A stretch of 64,000 bases of DNA from CAZOOA01 sp964581355 (GCA_964581355.1 CAZOOA010000001.1:62001-126000); one strand, 5' to 3'; shown: positions 1 to 8,439, counted from the stretch's first letter. Notes: generated by a model not told the origin, from the sequence alone. A program made the numbers and translations.

Positions 1-2
1 TG

Positions 3-329
3 GCTGTGGCAGCAGCTTTTGCCGAGGGAGAAACCCGGATCAAGGGGGCAGGGGAATTAAGGGTAAAGGAAAGCGACCGGCTGCAGGCTTTAAGCCGGGA
101 ACTGAAAAAAATGGGGGTCCCTGTGGAAGAGTTCCCTGACGGACTCTCTATTCAGGGTAGCAAGACGATTTCAGGCGGCCGCGTGTTTAGCCATGGGGAT
201 CACCGCATCGCTATGTCCCTGGCTATTGCAGGACTTTTTGCTGAACAGGAAACCGTGATTGACGGAGTGGACTCCGTCCCGGTGTCGTTTCCCGGGTTTT
301 TTGATCGGTTAAAAGAAATTGACGGATAA
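3..329 (+). CDS. aroA: 3-phosphoshikimate 1-carboxyvinyltransferase (EPSP synthase), C-terminal part
   Basis: Joins shikimate-3-phosphate and PEP to give EPSP, the sixth step of the shikimate pathway, in the cytosol. Only about the last 108 residues lie in the window; the reading frame is open to the left edge, so the start is outside. The family signature is clear: ELRVKESDRL followed by a GDHRIAMSLAIAG segment, which carry phosphate- and PEP-binding residues of the family. Stop at 327-329. aroC and aroB lie 8 kb downstream, so the aromatic genes are scattered through this segment rather than in one operon. Confidence 0.95.
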   Translation, partial: AVAAAFAEGETRIKGAGELRVKESDRLQALSRELKKMGVPVEEFPDGLSIQGSKTISGGRVFSHGDHRIAMSLAIAGLFAEQETVIDGVDSVPVSFPGFFDRLKEIDG

Positions 330-424
330 AATTGCATTTGAAAGAGGATTTTTCCTGGAAAAGAAGAATAATTAACTTATCAAACCCAGGAAAGATATGG
401 ATAGGTTAAAGGTGGGGGAAGGCT

Positions 425-1072
425 TTGTGCAGGCAGGTATTGCTTGGGGGAGTGTTTGCTCTTCTTTTTCTTTTAAGCGGTTTTTTTCTAGGCCAACATA
501 CGGATTTCACCCGGTATAACTGGCAATCCCTGTGGCAGCGCCTGGTTTTTTACAATCCCCTGGATATGGAGCAGGTAAACCAGGCTGAGCCGAACAATAG
601 TCAACCTGCAGGCCTGGATGTAAGCCCGGTCGGTGAGCCTGAAGCAGTCCGGGTGGCGGGGGATGATTTGTCTTTCCCTTCTTATATCGGTCATTTTACC
701 CTGGAAAAACTCTTGTCGGGGGAAGAAGCTCTGGAGTTATCCCAAAGGATTCACGGTGACGAAGCGCCTTTAACTCATGTCAATGTGGCCTTTTACCGGC
801 ACAGGGAAGAACAGGTGATTCTCTGGGTTTTTGAGCTGGAAAGCCTGGAAGATGCGGCAAGCCACCTGGAGAAAATGAACATTCGCCTGAAAGAAGAGGG
901 GCGAAATGGTGGAAGAGCGAACTCATTTTACCTGAAGGACGAAAAAATATATCATGCCCAGCAGTTGAGCATGGATAATTATTACTATAAAAAAGATCGG
1001 ATGATCTTCTGGCTCTCCCTGGCCTCTCATGACCCTGTTTCCCGATTTTTAACCTTTTACCAGCACTTTTAA
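425..1072 (+). CDS. Membrane-anchored protein of unknown function
   Basis: I do not recognise this 215-residue protein. It begins with one hydrophobic segment (about residues 5-23) that could be an uncleaved signal anchor, then a 30-40 residue polar linker rich in N, Q, E and P, then a compact domain (about residues 85-215) that starts FPSYIGHFTLEKL and is rich in aromatic and charged residues (YYYKKDRMIFWLSL near the end). No catalytic motif or cysteine pattern stands out. The TTG start at 425 follows the purine-rich GGGGGAAGG at 412-423. It lies 96 bp after aroA and 21 bp before bshC, so it may be co-transcribed with the bacillithiol genes; that link is only positional. Confidence 0.7.
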   Translation: MCRQVLLGGVFALLFLLSGFFLGQHTDFTRYNWQSLWQRLVFYNPLDMEQVNQAEPNNSQPAGLDVSPVGEPEAVRVAGDDLSFPSYIGHFTLEKLLSGEEALELSQRIHGDEAPLTHVNVAFYRHREEQVILWVFELESLEDAASHLEKMNIRLKEEGRNGGRANSFYLKDEKIYHAQQLSMDNYYYKKDRMIFWLSLASHDPVSRFLTFYQHF

Positions 1073-1093
1073 TTATTAGGAGAACTGAGATAT

Positions 1094-2533
1094 ATGTTTG
1101 AACAGGTTGAGGATCTGGGGATACTTTATCCCTCCTTGTTTGCCCGTTATGTGCAAAAAGATCCCGAAGTACTGTCTTGTTTTGCTGTTCCGTACCAGGA
1201 GATGGGCGTTTATCGACAACTGGCGGCAAGGCTTGCTGAAAGTCCCCCCTGGCAGCTGCCGAAAAAGCTTGTGGCGAAACAAAATGAAGGGATTTTAAAA
1301 AACCAGTCCAGGCTGTCCAGGTTGCTGAAGAAAAAAATTTTGGATGAAAACACGCTATTTGTCATCACCGGTCAGCAGCCGGGTCTGCTGACCGGTCCTG
1401 TTTACGGAATTTATAAAGCAATGACAGCGGTGAAGCTGGCTGCCCGCCTGGAGGAACAGCTGCAAAGGCCTGTCCAGCCCCTGTTTTGGATCGCCGGCGA
1501 AGACCATAATGTTTTCGATTTAGTCCGGTTGTTCTTGCTGGATTCCCAGGGCAAACTGGCCCGGGTCCGCCTGAATTTTCCCGGATTTGGCCCTCCTGTA
1601 GGGGAAATTTGCCTGGACCAGGATGACATGCTGGCTGTGTTGAAACGCCTGGAAGAATTAACCCCGCAAAGTCCGTACAAAAATGAAGTGCTGCAAAGCT
1701 TACGGGAAATAACGATTCACTCCAGCACCATGACGGACTGGTTTGCAGGGCTGATGCAACTTCTTTTTCATCAGCACAAACTGGCCCTTTTGGATCCTTT
1801 GGATCTGTCCAAAAACGGTGCATATATTCCTTTGCTGCTCAAAACGGTGGAACTGGGGCCGCAAATACACCAGTGCCTGGACTCAGCCGAGAAAAGCTTG
1901 GCCCAAAAAGGCTTTTCTCCCCAGGTTGACAGAACTGGACAGGAGTCTTTTCTCATGATAGTCTGGGAAGGACGACGGTACGCCCTGTACAGGGATGGAG
2001 ACACTTTTTTTACGGCAAAAGGGGAGCTTTCCCTGACCCGCTACGAGCTGATCTCCATGTTCCAGTCAGAACCGTGGCGCTTTAGCCCCAATGTCTTGCT
2101 CCGCCCCCTGTTCCAGGACAGCCTATTCCCCAACCTGGCGTATATCCCCGGCCCTGGAGAACTGGCTTATTTTACGCAGTTGCAAGAAGTGTACCGGCTG
2201 TTTGGTCTGGAAATGCCTGTTTTATTTCCCCGCCTGGGGGTTACCTTGTTGGAAGCCTGGCAAAAGGAGCTGCAGCAGAAACATGGGTTTTCCTTTGCCG
2301 ATGCCCTGACCTATGCCAGCTCTGCCTGTGAGGATCCGGCAAAAAAAGAAGGAGAACCGGTGGAAAAGGAAATGATCCGTCACTATGTCTGGCCCCGGTG
2401 CAGACCCCAGGAAAGAGTATTCAACCTGTTTCCTTTTTTGCTCCGGCACGGCTGGCCTTTTTGGGAAGATTTCTCGCGGAACTTTCCGGAACAGGAAGGA
2501 CACTATCTGTATTCCTTGGGGAGTGAAAGATGA
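1094..2533 (+). CDS. bshC: Putative bacillithiol synthase, cysteine-adding enzyme BshC
   Basis: Third enzyme of bacillithiol synthesis, thought to add cysteine to glucosamine-malate in the cytosol. Family motifs are plain: ITGQQPGLLTGPVYG at residues 91-105, FWIAGEDHN at about 131-139, and LRPLFQDSLFPNLAYIPGPGELAY in the second half. At 479 residues it is about 60 shorter than Bacillus subtilis BshC (539). The shortfall seems to fall in the coiled-coil region between the core and the C-terminal tail, which is reduced here to a KKEGEPVEKE-type segment. ATG 1094 has a good site, AGGAGAACTGAG. It overlaps bshB by 4 bp (ATGA), so the two are translationally coupled. Confidence 0.9.
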   Translation: MFEQVEDLGILYPSLFARYVQKDPEVLSCFAVPYQEMGVYRQLAARLAESPPWQLPKKLVAKQNEGILKNQSRLSRLLKKKILDENTLFVITGQQPGLLTGPVYGIYKAMTAVKLAARLEEQLQRPVQPLFWIAGEDHNVFDLVRLFLLDSQGKLARVRLNFPGFGPPVGEICLDQDDMLAVLKRLEELTPQSPYKNEVLQSLREITIHSSTMTDWFAGLMQLLFHQHKLALLDPLDLSKNGAYIPLLLKTVELGPQIHQCLDSAEKSLAQKGFSPQVDRTGQESFLMIVWEGRRYALYRDGDTFFTAKGELSLTRYELISMFQSEPWRFSPNVLLRPLFQDSLFPNLAYIPGPGELAYFTQLQEVYRLFGLEMPVLFPRLGVTLLEAWQKELQQKHGFSFADALTYASSACEDPAKKEGEPVEKEMIRHYVWPRCRPQERVFNLFPFLLRHGWPFWEDFSRNFPEQEGHYLYSLGSER

Positions 2534-3246
2534 TGAAGCTGGACCTGCTGGCTTTTGGCCCGCACCCCGATGATGTGGAAATTGGCGCCGGTGGAACCTT
2601 GGCCCTTCATGCGGAGTTGGGTTATCGCTGTGGTATTGTTGACCTGACTGCAGGTGAAATGGCCAGTAACGGGACCGTGGAAGAGCGCCGGCATGAAGCC
2701 TGGCAGGCCCAACAAGCTCTGGGCTGCCTGAGCCGGGAATGTCTTCAACTCCCTGATGCCCACCTGGAAGTAAACCAGGAAGGCATTTACAAGGTAGTTT
2801 CCGCCTTGCGAAAATACCAGCCCGCAGTTGTCCTGGCCCCTTATTACAGGGATGACAGGCACCCTGACCACAGTGCCACCGGTGAGCTGGTCCGCCGTGC
2901 CGCATACCTTTCGGGACTGCGCCGGTTTCCTGTGGAAGGCGAACCTTTTCGCCCGCAAAAACTGCTGTTTTTCCTCTTATCGGTGCAGCGGGAGCCGGAC
3001 CTGATCCTGGATGTTTCGTCTGTTTACGACAAAAAAGAAGAAGCGATTAAGGCCCACCAGAGCCAGTTTTTTCTACAACGTTCTGACCAGGAACCCACCA
3101 TGGTAAATATACCCATTTTTTTGCGTTATATCAGGAGCAGGGATAGTTATTTCGGAACGCTTATCGGCGCTCTTTGGGGAGAGGGAATGGTGGTCAATGA
3201 AAAACCGGCAATTCCAGATCTTGTTGAGTGGAGTGGGTCAAGATGA
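2530..3246 (+). CDS. bshB1: N-acetylglucosaminyl-malate deacetylase BshB (LmbE/PIG-L family)
   Basis: Zinc hydrolase that removes the acetyl group from GlcNAc-malate, the second step of bacillithiol synthesis. The LmbE-type metal site is visible as PHPDDVE (residues 11-17) and DRHPDH (109-114). The length of 238 residues suits BshB1 rather than the longer mycothiol conjugate amidase. ATG 2530 overlaps the bshC stop, and its own stop overlaps the bshA ATG at 3243, so all three genes form one coupled unit. The assignment to bacillithiol rather than another LmbE substrate rests on these neighbours. Confidence 0.9.
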   Translation: MMKLDLLAFGPHPDDVEIGAGGTLALHAELGYRCGIVDLTAGEMASNGTVEERRHEAWQAQQALGCLSRECLQLPDAHLEVNQEGIYKVVSALRKYQPAVVLAPYYRDDRHPDHSATGELVRRAAYLSGLRRFPVEGEPFRPQKLLFFLLSVQREPDLILDVSSVYDKKEEAIKAHQSQFFLQRSDQEPTMVNIPIFLRYIRSRDSYFGTLIGALWGEGMVVNEKPAIPDLVEWSGSR

Positions 3247-4364
3247 AAATTGGTCAATTGTGCTTTCCGACCCCTGGTGGGAGCGGAGTGGTAGCAACCG
3301 AACTGGGAAAAGAACTGGCGCGAAAAGGACATGAAATTCATATCATTTCCTATGATTTGCCCTTTCGCCTGGGAGCTCAAGAAAATATCTACTACCATAA
3401 AGTGAACCTGCGCCAGTATCCTCTTTTTCCGCACCCTTTCCTGACAGTGGAAATAACAGCCAAGATTGTGGAGGTAATCAAAACGTATTCCCTGGATATC
3501 ATTCACGTCCATTATGCGCTTCCCAATGTCCTTTCCGCTGTCCTGGCTCGGGAGATCGCCGGGGATGTCCGTATTGTTACCACAGTCCACGGCACGGACG
3601 TGACGGTTTGGGGTAAGGACCCTTCCATTAAACCGGTTATTCGTTACGGGTTGGAGCAAAGTGACGCTGTCAGCGCGGTATCCCGCAGCTTGAAAAGCGA
3701 TGTCCGGGCCAACCTGGAACTGGAGAACCCGGTCCAGGTGATCTATAATTTCGTGGACACCCATTTTTATCAGCGGCTTCCTCAAAGTCCTGCAAGGAAA
3801 TCCCTGGCTCGAGACGACGAAAAGATTATTCTTCATATCTCCAATTTCCGCCCGGTTAAAAGAATTGATGATCTTCTCCTGGCTTTCTCCCGCCTGGGCA
3901 AGACCTTTAAAAAAGCAGTGCTGGTTTTGGCCGGGGACGGGGAAGAGCGGGGCAATATCGAAGAGATGGCTGTAAGGTTGGGAATCAAATCCCGTGTAGT
4001 TTTCCTGGGAACCCAGGTGGATCTGGTCCCCTTACTTTCTGCTGCGGACCTGTTCCTCCTCCCCTCGGAGAAAGAAAGCTTTGGGCTGGCAGCCCTGGAG
4101 GCGATGGCCTGCAGTGTTCCCGTTGTGGCTACAGAGACAGGGGGGATCCCGGAAATCGTCGAGCACGGGAAAACCGGGCTTTTGGTCCCTGTGGGCGATG
4201 TCAACGCCCTGGCGGGGGCTATGCAGTCCATTTTGGACAACCCGGAGCTGCACCATCAAATGGGACTTTTGTCCCGGAAGAAAGCGGAAAATTTCTCTGT
4301 GGAGAGGATTATCCCCCAGTATGAAGAATTTTATCAAAGTGGTTTTGTTCATGTCGGTTTCTGA
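3243..4364 (+). CDS. bshA: N-acetyl-alpha-D-glucosaminyl L-malate synthase BshA
   Basis: GT4 glycosyltransferase joining UDP-GlcNAc and L-malate, the first step of bacillithiol synthesis. The start MKIGQLCFPTPGGSGVVATE matches the family N-terminus, and the GT4 donor site shows as E278-SFGLAAL-E286 (EX7E) followed by VPVVATETGGIPEIV. An in-frame GTG at 3228 would add five residues, but ATG 3243, overlapping the bshB stop, gives the family-typical N-terminus. The final residues (YQSGFVHVGF) look slightly extended. The 83 bp to hisH shows no clear terminator. Confidence 0.93.
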   Translation: MKIGQLCFPTPGGSGVVATELGKELARKGHEIHIISYDLPFRLGAQENIYYHKVNLRQYPLFPHPFLTVEITAKIVEVIKTYSLDIIHVHYALPNVLSAVLAREIAGDVRIVTTVHGTDVTVWGKDPSIKPVIRYGLEQSDAVSAVSRSLKSDVRANLELENPVQVIYNFVDTHFYQRLPQSPARKSLARDDEKIILHISNFRPVKRIDDLLLAFSRLGKTFKKAVLVLAGDGEERGNIEEMAVRLGIKSRVVFLGTQVDLVPLLSAADLFLLPSEKESFGLAALEAMACSVPVVATETGGIPEIVEHGKTGLLVPVGDVNALAGAMQSILDNPELHHQMGLLSRKKAENFSVERIIPQYEEFYQSGFVHVGF

Positions 4365-4447
4365 CAGTAACGAAAGGCACTGGTTTATACTTTAATCCGG
4401 CTCATCTATGACGATAGAGCTTGACCAGAAGGAGGCCGTAAAAAACG

Positions 4448-5074
4448 TTGATTGCAGTGGTAGACTACGGGATGGGAAATGTAACCAGTGTGCGCAATGG
4501 TTTCGAACTTTTAGGCATTGAAACGGTTTTGACCCATGATACCCTGGTTATGGACCGTTGTAAAGGCATTGTTGTGCCTGGAGTGGGGGCTTTTGGGTGT
4601 GCTGCTGATGACCTGGAACAGAAAGGGTTGATGGAGTACTTACAACACCGGGAAAGGCAGGGAACGTTTATCCTGGGTATTTGCCTGGGACTGCAGTTGT
4701 TCTTTGATGAGAGTGAAGAAGACCCGGGCTTTGAAGGGATGCACCTTTTGCCCGGCCGGGTCATTCGCTTCCCCCACGGGGTGAAGGTCCCCCATATGGG
4801 CTGGAACCGGGTCTATTTTACAAGAGAAGATCCTCTTTTTAACCAGGTCCCGGGGGAAAGCCATTTTTACTTTGCCCATTCTTTTTTTGCCAGCCCGGAA
4901 AACAAAGAACACGCCCTGGCCCATTGCAACTACGGTGCATCGTTTGCTGCTGCAGTAAAGAAAAACTCGGTATACGGCTTGCAGTTTCATCCGGAAAAAA
5001 GTGGCAGGTTGGGGCTGACGATTTTGAAAAATTTTGAAAGGATGGTAGCCGATGCAGATCATTCCAGCAGTTGA
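4448..5074 (+). CDS. hisH: Imidazole glycerol phosphate synthase, glutaminase subunit
   Basis: Class I glutamine amidotransferase that supplies ammonia to HisF in histidine synthesis. The catalytic triad is visible: C79 in LGICLGLQ, then H181 and E183 in GLQFHPEKS. The oxyanion segment PGVGAFG is at residues 44-50. Start TTG 4448 follows GGAGG at 4431-4435 with a rather long spacer. It overlaps hisA by 23 bp. No hisG, hisD, hisB or hisC precedes it; the bacillithiol genes take that place. Confidence 0.95.
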   Translation: MIAVVDYGMGNVTSVRNGFELLGIETVLTHDTLVMDRCKGIVVPGVGAFGCAADDLEQKGLMEYLQHRERQGTFILGICLGLQLFFDESEEDPGFEGMHLLPGRVIRFPHGVKVPHMGWNRVYFTREDPLFNQVPGESHFYFAHSFFASPENKEHALAHCNYGASFAAAVKKNSVYGLQFHPEKSGRLGLTILKNFERMVADADHSSS

Positions 5075-5777
5075 TCTCCATGGGGGCAAGTGTGTCCGCC
5101 TTTTGATGGGGGAAAGAGACCAGGAAACTGTCTACAGCGATAAACCGGCCCAGGTGGCATTGCAGTGGCAGCGGGCAGGAGCCCATCGCCTGCACCTGGT
5201 AGACCTGGACGGGGCTTTTGACGGTGCCCCGGTAAATACGCCTGTTATTGAAGAGATTGTTTCCAACCTGTCTATCCCTGTTCAGCTTGGGGGGGGTATC
5301 CGTAGCGGGGAGATTGCTGCCAAGGCCCTGGAGTTGGGTGTTCAGCGGGTCATCCTGGGAACGGCTGCAGTGGAAAATCCCCACCTGGTTCGGGAACTGA
5401 CCCAGGAATACGGGGATAGAATTATTGTCGGCATCGATGCCCGGGATGGGATCGTGGCCATAAAGGGCTGGGTGAAAGGTTCGGGCTTTGATGCGGTGGG
5501 ATTTGCCCTGACCATGCAGGATTATGGTGTCAAAGAAATCATTTATACGGATATTTCCCGGGATGGCACACTGCAGGGGCCCAACCTTGCTGCCCTGGAG
5601 AATATGGCTGCACAATTAACCATCCCCATTATTGCTTCCGGGGGGATCTCTTCCCTGGAAGACTTGAAAAACGTTCAAAAGCTAAAATCTGAGGGAGTCC
5701 ACGGCATTATTATCGGTCAGGCCCTGTATGCTGGGCAGTTCACCTTGCAGGAAGCCCTGGCCGCTGTACAGAATTAA
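5052..5777 (+). CDS. hisA: ProFAR isomerase HisA
   Basis: 1-(5-phosphoribosyl)-5-[(5-phosphoribosylamino)methylideneamino]imidazole-4-carboxamide isomerase, a (beta/alpha)8 enzyme of histidine synthesis. The two catalytic aspartates are visible, D8 in IPAVDLHGG and D129 in VGIDARDG, with phosphate loops LGGGIRSGE and IASGGISS. The length of 241 is typical. The start lies inside the 3' end of hisH. After its stop comes a 235 bp gap holding a copy of the interspersed repeat, so hisF may be set off from hisA at the RNA level. Confidence 0.96.
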   Translation: MQIIPAVDLHGGKCVRLLMGERDQETVYSDKPAQVALQWQRAGAHRLHLVDLDGAFDGAPVNTPVIEEIVSNLSIPVQLGGGIRSGEIAAKALELGVQRVILGTAAVENPHLVRELTQEYGDRIIVGIDARDGIVAIKGWVKGSGFDAVGFALTMQDYGVKEIIYTDISRDGTLQGPNLAALENMAAQLTIPIIASGGISSLEDLKNVQKLKSEGVHGIIIGQALYAGQFTLQEALAAVQN

Positions 5778-5790
5778 TATTTTATCATTT

Positions 5791-5931
5791 GTAATTGCTC
5801 AGCACTATTTTAAGCGAAGCTTTGGGGACTGTTTTGGTACTCCCGGAGTGAAGAGGAGGACCGACAGGAAAAGCTCCAGGACCATCCACCTGCTTCGCGG
5901 CAAGTCACACAATCAGATCAAGGCTGAGCCA
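5791..5931 (+). repeat. Interspersed MITE/REP-like element, copy A
   Basis: Begins GTAATTGCTCAG at 5791, runs through TAAGCGAAGC, TGGGGACTG and GAGGACCGACAGG, then CCACCTGCTTCGCGG, and ends near AAGGCTGAGC (about 5921-5930), a worn partner of the left end. It occupies most of the hisA-hisF gap. The internal palindrome is more degraded than in copy D. Same orientation as the other four copies. No transposase gene is present, so any mobilisation would be in trans. Confidence 0.75.
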
Positions 5932-6012
5932 GATGCTATCATTTTCAACTATACTTGCTGGTTTACCGCAAGGCTTTTCAAGATCATATTTGTTTACTGG
6001 AGGGAGGATCTG

Positions 6013-6789
6013 TTGTTGGCAAAGCGTATAGTTCCCTGCCTGGATGTGAAAGATGGAAGAGTGGTGAAAGGGGTTCAATTTGTTGACCTGAGAGATGCAG
6101 GCGATCCAGTGGAACTGGCCCGGTTTTATGACAGTTCAGGGGCAGATGAACTGGTGTTTTTGGACATAACTGCATCCTACGAAAAGCGTGAGACCATGGT
6201 TGATGTGGCTCGCAGGACGGCCCGGGAGGTTTTCATCCCCTTTATTGTCGGTGGGGGGATCGATAACCTGGAACATATTCGGGCCATACTCAAAGCGGGG
6301 GCCGATAAGATCTCGCTAAATACCTCTGCTGTAAAAACTCCCCAGTTGATCCGGGAAGGAGCTCATACCTTTGGAAGCCAGTGTATCGTGGTAGCCATTG
6401 ACGCCTGCTGGAACGAAGAGCTGGATGATTGGGAGGTTTACACCCACGGGGGGCGGACCCCAACGGGAATGTTAGCATTAAAATGGGCGGAAGAGGTGGA
6501 AAGCCTGGGCGCGGGAGAAATCCTGCTGACCAGCATGAATGCCGACGGGGGGCAGGACGGATTTGATCTTCCATTAAACCGGGCAGTGGCGGAACGGGTA
6601 AACATACCCGTAATTGCTTCAGGCGGTGCAGGCAAAATAGAACATTTTGCCCAGGTATTGACCGAAGGAAAGGCAGATGCAGCCCTGGCGGCCTCGGTCT
6701 TTCACTTCCGCCAGTTTTCTGTTATGGAAGTAAAGAACTACTTACAGCAACAGGGTGTGGAGGTGCGTATGACCCATGAGCAGGGATAA
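6013..6789 (+). CDS. hisF: Imidazole glycerol phosphate synthase, cyclase subunit
   Basis: Uses ammonia from HisH to convert PRFAR to imidazole glycerol phosphate and AICAR. Catalytic aspartates D11 (VPCLDVKDG) and D130 (VVAIDAC) are present, as are phosphate loops VGGGIDN and ASGGAGK. The open frame extends back to 5728, but the family N-terminus MLAKRIVPCLD starts at TTG 6013, right after GGAGGGAGGA, giving 258 residues. The C-terminus overlaps hisIE by 14 bp. Confidence 0.96.
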   Translation: MLAKRIVPCLDVKDGRVVKGVQFVDLRDAGDPVELARFYDSSGADELVFLDITASYEKRETMVDVARRTAREVFIPFIVGGGIDNLEHIRAILKAGADKISLNTSAVKTPQLIREGAHTFGSQCIVVAIDACWNEELDDWEVYTHGGRTPTGMLALKWAEEVESLGAGEILLTSMNADGGQDGFDLPLNRAVAERVNIPVIASGGAGKIEHFAQVLTEGKADAALAASVFHFRQFSVMEVKNYLQQQGVEVRMTHEQG

Positions 6790-7495
6790 TAGAGAGAAGA
6801 AAACCGATAAAATCGAAGAAATCGCTTTTGAAAAACATGAATTGATCCCCGCCGTTGTCCAGGATGTTGAAAACGGTGAGGTGCTCATGCTGGCCTATAT
6901 GAACAGGCAGTCCCTGGAAAAAACCCTGGAGACGGGACTGACCTGGTTCTGGAGCCGCAGCCGGCAAAAATACTGGCAAAAAGGGGAATCCTCGGGACAT
7001 ATCCAGGAAGTAAAAGCCATCCACTATGATTGTGATGCCGATACGTTGCTGATCCAGGTCAAGCAAACGGGTCCGGCGTGTCATACGGGGGAGCGAACCT
7101 GCTTTTTTAATCTTTTGTTCCAGGAAGGATGGCCAGAAGAGGGGTTACCGGAAGAAAAAAAGTCTGCAGCGATAAGTGAACATGAACATGAACTGCTGCC
7201 CTGGCTGACAGAACTGATCCGGGAAAGAGCGCGCAGCCAACCGGAAGGTTCTTATGTTGCTTCTTTGTTGCAGGAAGGTAAAGACGGGATGTTGAAGAAA
7301 GTGGTGGAGGAAGCGGCTGAGGTGGTAATTGCTTCCAAGAACGACTCCAGGGAAGAGCTGGTTTATGAAACGGCCGATCTGCTCTTTCATCTACTGGTCC
7401 TGTTGGAAGCTTCAGGGGTCCGCAGCGGTGAAGTGGTCAGTGAACTTATTTCCAGGAAGGGGGGAAATCATGCTAAAGATGTCGACTCGGGGTGA
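6776..7495 (+). CDS. hisIE: Fused phosphoribosyl-AMP cyclohydrolase / phosphoribosyl-ATP pyrophosphatase
   Basis: Bifunctional enzyme for steps two and three of histidine synthesis. The HisI half (about residues 15-120) has LMLAYMN, the SRSRQKYWQKGESSGH core and the zinc-binding set CDAD and PACHTGERTCFF. The HisE half (about 135-235) has GSYVASLLQEGKDGMLKKVVEEAAEVVIA, the nucleotide-pyrophosphatase helix region with its conserved E, E and D residues. The fusion is common in Firmicutes. Its 3' end overlaps the Rrf2 gene by 26 bp. Confidence 0.95.
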   Translation: MSRDNREKKTDKIEEIAFEKHELIPAVVQDVENGEVLMLAYMNRQSLEKTLETGLTWFWSRSRQKYWQKGESSGHIQEVKAIHYDCDADTLLIQVKQTGPACHTGERTCFFNLLFQEGWPEEGLPEEKKSAAISEHEHELLPWLTELIRERARSQPEGSYVASLLQEGKDGMLKKVVEEAAEVVIASKNDSREELVYETADLLFHLLVLLEASGVRSGEVVSELISRKGGNHAKDVDSG

Positions 7496-7922
7496 ATATG
7501 GCGTTCGAGCCATGATCGAGTTGGGCCTGATGAAAAGCGGTTCCTTGACAGTCCAGGAGATATCCACCCGGCAGGGCATCTCTGCCAAATACCTGGAACA
7601 CCTGCTGGCTTTACTGAAAAAAGCTGAACTGGTCCAGAGCGTAAGGGGTCCCAGGGGAGGCTACTTCCTGGCACGACCGTCCGGGGAGATCAACTTGGCT
7701 GAAATCCTGGTTGCCCTGGAGGGTAACAGTGCGCCGGTGGGATGCTTGCGCGATGATGCCGTTGAAACGGAGACGTGTATCTGGCAGGAAAAATGTGCAC
7801 TGCAAACAGTTTGGCTTGATGTTCATGAAAGCATCATGCAGACGCTAAGGGAAATTATCCTGGAAGATATCTGTGAAAAACAGAAGGACATTCAGGACGA
7901 TACAATAATGTATCATATCTAA
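7470..7922 (+). CDS. Rrf2-family transcriptional regulator
   Basis: Winged-helix DNA-binding protein of 150 residues. The Rrf2 N-terminus is clear: MSTRGEYGVRAMIELG, the helix-turn-helix with ISAKYLEHLLALLKKAELV, and the wing VRGPRGGYFLARP. Three cysteines follow (CLRDDAVETETCIWQEKC), spaced like those that hold an Fe-S cluster in IscR, so redox or Fe-S sensing is possible. The close relative CymR, which lacks a cluster, controls cysteine metabolism. ATG 7470 follows GGAAGGGGGG. It overlaps hisIE, which makes it part of that operon, although its targets cannot be told from the sequence. Confidence 0.9.
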   Translation: MLKMSTRGEYGVRAMIELGLMKSGSLTVQEISTRQGISAKYLEHLLALLKKAELVQSVRGPRGGYFLARPSGEINLAEILVALEGNSAPVGCLRDDAVETETCIWQEKCALQTVWLDVHESIMQTLREIILEDICEKQKDIQDDTIMYHI

Positions 7923-7941
7923 CAAAAGGGAAGCGAGCAAG

Positions 7942-8439
7942 ATGGAGTATTCTCAGATCGAAACACAGCTGGGCCCAGTAGTTATCTACTTTACCCGGGA
8001 TCAAATTAAGCGGATAACCCTGGGACAGGAAAGCGATGACCTGCTCCTGTCAAGGGCGAGCCCTGCTGAGTGTCTGCCGTGGCCGGACCTGGAGACCGAA
8101 CTGGCAAATTATTTTCGGGGCATGCCGATAGTAAATAAATATCCGGTTTGCCTGGAAGAATACAGCGACTGGACCCGCAGGGTGCTGCTGATTGCATCTG
8201 CCATCCCTTACGGGGAGGTCTGCTCTTACAAGCAGGTTGCGGCCAACGCCGGTTCTCCCGGGGGAGCACGGGCAGCTGGACAGGCGCTTTCCCGTAACCG
8301 GACTCCCTTGTTAATTCCCTGCCACCGGGTGGTGGGGCAAAAGAGAAACCTGGTGGGATTCGGTTCGGGCCTGACCTGGAAAAAAGGGTTGCTGGAACTG
8401 GAAAGGGGAACAAAGGATGCGCTATTTAACCGCGGGTGA
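7942..8439 (+). CDS. ogt: Methylated-DNA-[protein]-cysteine S-methyltransferase
   Basis: Suicide repair protein that takes alkyl groups from O6-alkylguanine in DNA. The active-site PCHRV (C127) is present, as are the helix-turn-helix region IPYGEVCSYKQVA and the asparagine-hinge-type segment preceding it. At 165 residues it is the Ogt/MGMT size with a short N-terminal domain. Only 19 bp follow the Rrf2 gene, and its last 23 bp overlap aroC, so it is in the middle of a read-through unit joining histidine and aromatic genes. Confidence 0.92.
   Translation: MEYSQIETQLGPVVIYFTRDQIKRITLGQESDDLLLSRASPAECLPWPDLETELANYFRGMPIVNKYPVCLEEYSDWTRRVLLIASAIPYGEVCSYKQVAANAGSPGGARAAGQALSRNRTPLLIPCHRVVGQKRNLVGFGSGLTWKKGLLELERGTKDALFNRG

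Noticed and set aside
5728..6012. Long N-terminal extension of hisF
   Set aside because: It is a translation of the 3' end of hisA and of repeat copy A; HisF proteins start with MLAKRI, found at 6013.
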